Both the position numbers and the translations under genes were made by a program. From contig WTFG01000005.1 of NCBI GenBank assembly GCA_009835005.1, forward strand, positions 62,001 to 126,000: a stretch of DNA of 64,000 bases, in the 5' to 3' direction. This stretch comes from Flavobacteriaceae bacterium Ap0902. Its GTDB lineage: Bacteria; Bacteroidota; Bacteroidia; Flavobacteriales; Weeksellaceae. Under the pieces are notes generated by a model that had not been told where the DNA came from, did not search any database, and saw nothing but the letters and a program-made list of their open reading frames with translations. This document shows, piece by piece, positions 59,508 through 64,000 of this stretch; within the stretch, counting starts at the first letter, position 1, and the number at the start of each line of letters is the position of its first letter.

Positions 59508-60490
59508 AAATTAGGGAAATTTTCATCTATGAGTTTTTTTGCAATTTCAAAAGGGGAGATTTTGTTTTCTCTTAAATCCCTTTTTAGCCCATTTATTTGG
59601 GATTGAATGGTGGATTTATTTTTAAGTTTTAATAAAATTAATTCTTCTAGATAATCATCTATGCGCATGTTTTTTTGTTCCCATCTTTTTTGATCTAAAT
59701 AGCCGTTCTCACGGGTGATTTCATAATATTCAAGAATTTTATCCCAAACCTCACTAATGCCCTTATTTGTATAGGCACTTCCTTTGAGGATTTTTCTCTT
59801 CCATCCAGATGGTTTGCTCGGTAGAAATTGGAGAGAACGATTGAGGTTCATACGTGTATCTGTCACTATTTTCTCATTATACAAATCAATTTTGTTCAGG
59901 AAAATCACATCTGCCATTTCCATAATACCTCGTTTAATCCCTTGCAGTTCATCACCTGTACCAGATACCTGTATAAATAAGAAAAAATCTGTGATGCTAT
60001 CCACCAAAATCTCAGATTGTCCAACACCCACCGTTTCCACTAGAATGATATCAAACCCAGCGGCCTCACATAATAGCAAGGCTTCTGAAGTTCTGGCGGT
60101 GATTCCACCTAGGCTTCCACCTGTAGCAGAAGGGCGAATATAAGCTTTGGATGATCTGGAAAGATCCTCCATTCTAGTTTTGTCTCCTAAGATGCTCCCT
60201 TTGGATAGGGTACTGCTTGGGTCTACTGCAAGTACCGCTACCTTGTGCCCTTTTTCTATCAAGAACATACCAAAAGATTCTATAAAAGTACTTTTTCCTG
60301 CTCCTGGTACTCCCGTTATAGCTATTCTTTTAGACTCCCCAGTATAGGATAGCAATTGGTGGATTAATTGTTGCGCCATCATTTGATGCTCAATTTTCTT
60401 GCTCTCTGCCAATGTAATAGCCTTGCTCAAAGCGGTAATATTACCAGATAAAATTAAATTTGCAAAATCGTCTACCGTAGGAGTCTTCAA
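59504..60490 (-). CDS. meaB: Methylmalonyl-CoA mutase-associated GTPase MeaB
   Basis: G3E-family GTPase chaperone of 328 residues that gates B12 delivery to, and protects, methylmalonyl-CoA mutase. G1 is GVPGAGKST (about 59-67), the switch region SLGGITARTSEALLL, EPG-type strand VETVGVGQSE, and the base-recognition NKID. The start must be TTG (60488-60490): no ATG exists between the upstream in-frame stop and residue 37. It fits the B12 uptake operon at 34 kb. Confidence 0.93.
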   Translation of the reverse strand: MKTPTVDDFANLILSGNITALSKAITLAESKKIEHQMMAQQLIHQLLSYTGESKRIAITGVPGAGKSTFIESFGMFLIEKGHKVAVLAVDPSSTLSKGSILGDKTRMEDLSRSSKAYIRPSATGGSLGGITARTSEALLLCEAAGFDIILVETVGVGQSEILVDSITDFFLFIQVSGTGDELQGIKRGIMEMADVIFLNKIDLYNEKIVTDTRMNLNRSLQFLPSKPSGWKRKILKGSAYTNKGISEVWDKILEYYEITRENGYLDQKRWEQKNMRIDDYLEELILLKLKNKSTIQSQINGLKRDLRENKISPFEIAKKLIDENFPNL

Positions 60491-60552
60491 AACTGTTTAA
60501 ATTAACTTGAAATTCTTTTTGCTAAGTTAATGTTTTTATAAGGAAGTCAAAT

Positions 60553-60560
60553 TATATTTG
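60553..60560 (+). promoter_or_regulatory. Probable -7 box of lpxK, leaderless arrangement
   Basis: TATATTTG followed by CAAC and the lpxK ATG (60565), the same four-base spacing seen at uvrB and the NlpC/P60 gene. Confidence 0.5.
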
Positions 60561-60564
60561 CAAC

Positions 60565-61605
60565 ATGAATTGGCGAATTTTATTGTTTCCTTTTGCAGGA
60601 ATTTGGTGGTTGATTACACAAATACGTAATCTTTTGTATAGTGCTGGGATTTTCCCTTCTACTGATTTTAAAAAAGCAATTATAGTAATTGGTAATTTAT
60701 CTGTGGGTGGTACAGGTAAATCACCTCATGCTATCTATGTATTAGATTTACTCCGAGAGAACTTTAAGGTTGCAGCCTTGAGCAGGGGCTATGGTAGAGA
60801 AACTTCTGGTTTTATTGTTGCCAATTATGACTCTAATGCCCAGCAAATAGGAGATGAGCCTATGCAGTTTTTTAATCGATTTAAGAATAGAATAGTGGTG
60901 AGCGTGGGAGAGGATCGTGTTGCCGCTATCAAAGAACTTTTTGCAAGGTTTAAATTAGATGCGGTAGTCTTAGATGATGCTTTTCAACATAGAAAGTTAA
61001 AGACAGATTTTAATATTTTACTTACAAGCTATAAGAATTTATATTCCAATGATTATGTACTGCCCGTTGGCACGTTGAGAGAAAGTAGATTAAATGCAGA
61101 TAGAGCAAATATTATAGTGGTGACTAAAACGCCAAGTAAATTAACAGAGGATGAAAAATCTAAGATTGCAAAGGAATTGAAGATAAAAGAGTACCAACAT
61201 TTATTCTTTTCTAAAATAGTTTATTCTCATGAATTGAAGCATTATGATTTACCAATGGATATAGAAAGTGCCAAAGATTATAATGTACTTTTGATCACAG
61301 GGATTGCCCATGCAAAACCATTCATTAATTTTTGTAAAATCCAGTTTAAACAAGTTAATCACCTCAACTACCCAGATCATTATAACTTCAAGCCTAATGA
61401 TATAGAGCAGATAGGAGAAGTCTATAAGGAAATGGAAGGTCCGAAGTTAATTTTGACTACAGAGAAAGACTATATGAGACTTAAACAGGAGTATGCAATT
61501 ATCGAAAATTTGTATTATCTTCCCATATCGGTTGAAGTAGATGATGCCGATACGTTTAACCAAATTATTTTAGACTATGTTACAAAAAATTCAAGAGGCC
61601 ACTGA
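60565..61605 (+). CDS. lpxK: Tetraacyldisaccharide 4'-kinase
   Basis: Inner-membrane-associated lipid A kinase of 346 residues adding the 4'-phosphate to the tetraacyldisaccharide precursor. Walker A is VGGTGKSPH (about 49-57), followed by LSRGYGRET and the conserved LDDAFQHRKL. A hydrophobic N-terminal helix anchors it. Confirms a Gram-negative envelope. The last 29 bases overlap the purine nucleoside phosphorylase gene. Confidence 0.95.
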   Translation: MNWRILLFPFAGIWWLITQIRNLLYSAGIFPSTDFKKAIIVIGNLSVGGTGKSPHAIYVLDLLRENFKVAALSRGYGRETSGFIVANYDSNAQQIGDEPMQFFNRFKNRIVVSVGEDRVAAIKELFARFKLDAVVLDDAFQHRKLKTDFNILLTSYKNLYSNDYVLPVGTLRESRLNADRANIIVVTKTPSKLTEDEKSKIAKELKIKEYQHLFFSKIVYSHELKHYDLPMDIESAKDYNVLLITGIAHAKPFINFCKIQFKQVNHLNYPDHYNFKPNDIEQIGEVYKEMEGPKLILTTEKDYMRLKQEYAIIENLYYLPISVEVDDADTFNQIILDYVTKNSRGH

Positions 61606-62392
61606 TTTTCTAATAAATAAACTGAATAATGAGGTTCCAGATTTTGCCATCGTATGTGGGTCTGGTCTGGCTAAATTAAAAGATCAAGTAGAAGCTATTG
61701 AGGTTATTTCTTATAAAGATATTCCTAACTTTCCTAAAACTACGGTACCTGGACACACCGGTAAACTTATATATGGAACATTAGAAGGCAAAAAGGTTTT
61801 GCTTATGTCTGGTAGGTTTCACTATTATGAGGGATACTCTATGCAAGAGGTTACCTTTCATTTAAGAGTATTCCATTCTATAGGAATCAAAAATTTAATC
61901 GTATCTAATGCTTCTGGAGGCGTTAGAAAGGATATGCATGTTGGTGATGTGATGATTATTACAGATCATATTAACTTCTTCCCAGAGCATCCATTACGCG
62001 GTGCTAATTTAGATAACTTTGGACCACGATTTGTAGACATGAGTGTTCCTTATGACAAGGAATATATCTCAATTTTTAAAGAAGTTGCAAAAGAGAATGA
62101 TGTAAATGTGAGAGAAGGAGTTTACTTTGGATTGCAAGGCCCTACGTTTGAAACGCCGTCTGAATATGGGATGGTGAGAGCCATGGGTGCCGATGCTGTG
62201 GGTATGAGTACAGTTCCAGAGGTTATAGTCGCTAGACATCAAGGAATGCGGGTAGCTGCGCTATCGGTCATTACAGATTTAGGTGGACCAGAAATCGCTA
62301 ATCCAGTTTCCCATGAAGAGGTTCTGAACGCCGCCAATGTGGCTATGCCTAAGGTAATTAAATTGGTAAGAGGTTTAGTGAAAAATGCGTAA
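61577..62392 (+). CDS. Purine-nucleoside phosphorylase
   Basis: Trimeric-type PNP of 271 residues splitting purine (deoxy)nucleosides with phosphate. VCGSGLAKL and PGHTGKL bind phosphate, MSGRFHYYEGYS and SNASGGVRKD line the active site, GLQGPTFETPSEYGM and VGMSTVPEVIVARH complete the signature. Starts 29 bases inside lpxK, so the two are cotranscribed. A palindromic repeat follows and may end the transcript. Confidence 0.95.
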   Translation: MLQKIQEATDFLINKLNNEVPDFAIVCGSGLAKLKDQVEAIEVISYKDIPNFPKTTVPGHTGKLIYGTLEGKKVLLMSGRFHYYEGYSMQEVTFHLRVFHSIGIKNLIVSNASGGVRKDMHVGDVMIITDHINFFPEHPLRGANLDNFGPRFVDMSVPYDKEYISIFKEVAKENDVNVREGVYFGLQGPTFETPSEYGMVRAMGADAVGMSTVPEVIVARHQGMRVAALSVITDLGGPEIANPVSHEEVLNAANVAMPKVIKLVRGLVKNA

Positions 62393-62432
62393 TTAAATTG
62401 TATACTATTTATAATATCAATCAAAAAAAAGC

Positions 62433-62556
62433 AGCTGTCTCAAAATCTTAAAACTGGTCATTCTAAACCTGATATATAATCCTAATAAATTGTTAACCAG
62501 TTTATTATGGGTTGTTGAAATTAATTTTGGGTTCATAATCGGTTTTTGAGACAGTT
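62433..62556. repeat. Dispersed repeat with terminal inverted ends (copy B)
   Basis: Begins AGCTGTCTCAAAA and ends TTTTTGAGACAGTT, 12 of 13 bases complementary, enclosing AACCAGTTTATTATG shared with copy A at 7429-7545. About 124 bases, noncoding, between convergent genes. Looks like a small non-autonomous (MITE-like) or palindromic intergenic element. Confidence 0.7.
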
Positions 62557-62592
62557 ATTTTTATATCTATACCAACTTCATATTTGAGGTGC

Positions 62593-63039
62593 CTATTTTC
62601 TTTTCTTTTGATGTGGAATCACATATATAGGGATTTCTGCATTTTTAATTACATCCCTACATACGCTGCCCACAAATGCTTCATACAAAGTGCCATGCCC
62701 TTTGGATCCTATAGCTATTAAATCTGCTTGCATTGTCTCTGCTTCTTCTAAAATTGTATCTACGGGAATTCCTTGTTTTACCAGAGACGCCACTTCTACA
62801 CCCATTTCTCTAACTTTAAGCTCTAACTGTTTTAATGCCTTAGCATCCTCATGTAGGGTGGTTTCCTCTAGTTCTGGTAGATAATGATATCCCATATCTC
62901 CAATGATAAAGCCTATATCTAAACTCACCACATGCAACAAGGTTAATTTCCCATTTAAATCTTGAGCCAAAGCAATAGCATGATTAATTACCTCATTAGA
63001 AAAAGAGGATAAATCTACAGGGACAAGTATATTTTTCAT
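62593..63039 (-). CDS. Universal stress protein (UspA) family
   Basis: Single UspA domain of 148 residues: ILVPVDLSSFSNEVINHAI at the N-terminus, and the ATP-binding motif G-x2-G-x9-G-S as GSKGHGTLYEAFVGSV near residue 115, so it probably binds ATP. Soluble. Such proteins support survival under stress; the specific trigger is unknown. Monocistronic. Confidence 0.93.
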   Translation of the reverse strand: MKNILVPVDLSSFSNEVINHAIALAQDLNGKLTLLHVVSLDIGFIIGDMGYHYLPELEETTLHEDAKALKQLELKVREMGVEVASLVKQGIPVDTILEEAETMQADLIAIGSKGHGTLYEAFVGSVCRDVIKNAEIPIYVIPHQKKRK

Positions 63040-63144
63040 AGCGTTTAAATTTTGTCTTAAAGATAGGGAATTTTTCTATTGTGGGACATGATTTTTGTTT
63101 AATCAGTTAGGTCACTCATACAAACAAATAATTAATCATTTATG

Positions 63145-63152
63145 TATCTTTG
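63145..63152 (+). promoter_or_regulatory. Probable -7 box of the NlpC/P60 gene, leaderless arrangement
   Basis: TATCTTTG followed by CAAT and ATG (63157). Confidence 0.5.
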
Positions 63153-63156
63153 CAAT

Positions 63157-63627
63157 ATGCAAAAAATTTATATCCTCATTTTATCCATATTTCTATTAAT
63201 ATCCTGTGGCACGAATAGAGCTAGAAAGGTAGATAATTCTGTGAGTGGTAGGGCTAAGACGGTTTTGTCTAAAGCGTATGACTTCTATGGAACACCATAC
63301 CAATATGGCGGAACCACAAGAAAAGGCATGGACTGTTCTGGGTTGGCATTGGTATCTTTTGCAGAAGTAGGTATTGAACTTCCTAGAAATTCTGCAAAAC
63401 AAGCAGAATATGGCATCAAAGTAAATATAAAACGTGTAGAGCCAGGGGATATGCTGTTTTTTAATACATCTGGGAGAGGCATATCCCATGCAGGAATTGT
63501 GGATCACATCAAGGATGGTGAGGTTTTCTTTATTCACGCGTCATCCTCTAAAGGTGTTATGGTGAGCTCACTAGAAAATTCTTATTGGAATAAACGCTTT
63601 GTGAAAGCTGTACGGTATATTTATTAA
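63157..63627 (+). CDS. NlpC/P60 family lipoprotein (C40 peptidoglycan endopeptidase)
   Basis: Lipoprotein of 156 residues with lipobox LISC and a C40 domain. Catalytic cysteine lies in KGMDCSGLALVSF, histidine in ISHAGIVDH and the third polar residue in FIHASSSKGV. It probably cleaves stem peptides of peptidoglycan in the periplasm. I start at 63157, where the signal peptide begins and which is consistent with the adjacent -7 box; an ATG at 63142 would add five residues. Confidence 0.93.
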   Translation: MQKIYILILSIFLLISCGTNRARKVDNSVSGRAKTVLSKAYDFYGTPYQYGGTTRKGMDCSGLALVSFAEVGIELPRNSAKQAEYGIKVNIKRVEPGDMLFFNTSGRGISHAGIVDHIKDGEVFFIHASSSKGVMVSSLENSYWNKRFVKAVRYIY

Positions 63628-63708
63628 AATAGCCATTAGCCGACAAGCTTGAGTAGGCTAAAGTGTACTTTTAATACTCGTGAGGTTATCTTTTTATGAA
63701 TCGCTGTC

Positions 63709-64000
63709 CTACTTCTTTTCTGGATTGAATGTGGTACCACAATTAGGACAAGTGCATTTTTGATCTATTTGCTTCTGTATTTTAATTTTTTCTATAAAGG
63801 CAGAGCTAATAATTCCCGTTGGTAATGCCACAAATCCAATGCCTATCAAAGCTATCAATCCGCTCAGCAATTTTCCTATTCCTGTGATTGGATAGAGATC
63901 GCCAAATCCTACAGTGGTCAATGTAGCGACAGCCCACCAAAATGATTCTCCTATATTGTCAAATTTTTCTGGCTGTACATCACTTTCTATATAATACATC
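63709..64000 (-). CDS. Potassium channel family protein, partial (5' end beyond window)
   Basis: Visible C-terminal 96 residues: pore helix ESFWWAVATLTTVGFGDLYP with the K+ selectivity filter TVGFGD, then an inner helix GLIALIGIGFVALPTGIISSAF and a short cytosolic tail with a CPNCGTTFNP half zinc-ribbon (CTCPNCG). The frame is open to the window edge and family members have two to six helices, so the rest lies beyond 64000. Confidence 0.88.
   Translation of the reverse strand, partial: MYYIESDVQPEKFDNIGESFWWAVATLTTVGFGDLYPITGIGKLLSGLIALIGIGFVALPTGIISSAFIEKIKIQKQIDQKCTCPNCGTTFNPEKK

Noticed and set aside
63631-63660. TAGCC...GGCTA hairpin after the NlpC/P60 gene as a terminator
   Set aside because: Stem of only five pairs with a large loop and no T tract; too weak to list.

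Overview
The window looks like a chromosome segment of an AT-rich member of the Bacteroidota, most likely order Flavobacteriales. Supporting signs are TAnnTTTG-type -7 promoter boxes, few Shine-Dalgarno sequences, Bacteroidota-typical proteins (DUF5606, BT_3928-like, DUF1599), a TonB-dependent B12 uptake operon with a surface beta-propeller lipoprotein, a putative bacillithiol-disulfide reductase and a tmRNA with a YALAA-type tag. I cannot fix the genus from sequence alone.

1-15.5 kb is mostly metabolic core: ornithine aminotransferase, a lysine-catabolic pair (lysine 6-aminotransferase and an ALDH7-type semialdehyde dehydrogenase), TsaC/Sua5, Nnr, UvrB, a rhodanese lipoprotein, glutaryl-CoA dehydrogenase, a flavin reductase-like protein, DUF1015 and a YggS-type PLP protein. 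14.3-20.1 kb is a long minus-strand block (mazG, DUF5606, def, a GreA-like protein, ruvX, clpS, prmA, tpiA, rlmB). It is followed by a decayed folP copy, an S41 peptidase, intact folP and a divergent operon (DUF1599, BT_3928-like, ABC permease). 25.7-33.6 kb holds tRNA-Arg, Bdr, Lpd, an orphan MnmA C-terminal domain, a DEAD-box helicase, relics of an IS110 element and an ABC ATPase, Ohr and an MscS channel. 34.0-38.4 kb is a cobalamin riboswitch with a surface lipoprotein, a TonB receptor and a BtuG-like propeller. MaeB follows.

41.06-57.93 kb is the accessory part. A 790-bp segment holding the complete tmRNA gene and the 3' end of a DUF2183 gene occurs twice in direct orientation, with 3 substitutions and no indel that I found. 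The copies bracket about 15.3 kb of unique DNA. That DNA carries an IS3 relic at the junction, a LytS/LytTR two-component system, and a divergent run of about 13 plus-strand genes: membrane proteins, lipoproteins, a P-loop GTPase-like protein, a coiled-coil membrane partner and a PqiA-like membrane protein. Two neighbouring small genes in this run are each broken by one in-frame stop. The cargo ends with a nucleotidase, a VOC protein, a lipoprotein without a standard start codon, and a degenerate third copy of the tmRNA 3' end. I read this as an integrated mobile segment. Its GTPase/two-component membrane operon is the best candidate here for an undescribed system.

57.6-64 kb returns to ordinary genes: full-length DUF2183, fructosamine kinase, MeaB, LpxK, PNP, a UspA protein, an NlpC/P60 lipoprotein and a potassium channel cut by the window edge. 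B12 uptake and MeaB (chaperone of B12-dependent methylmalonyl-CoA mutase) suggest this organism salvages B12 and uses it for acyl-CoA metabolism.
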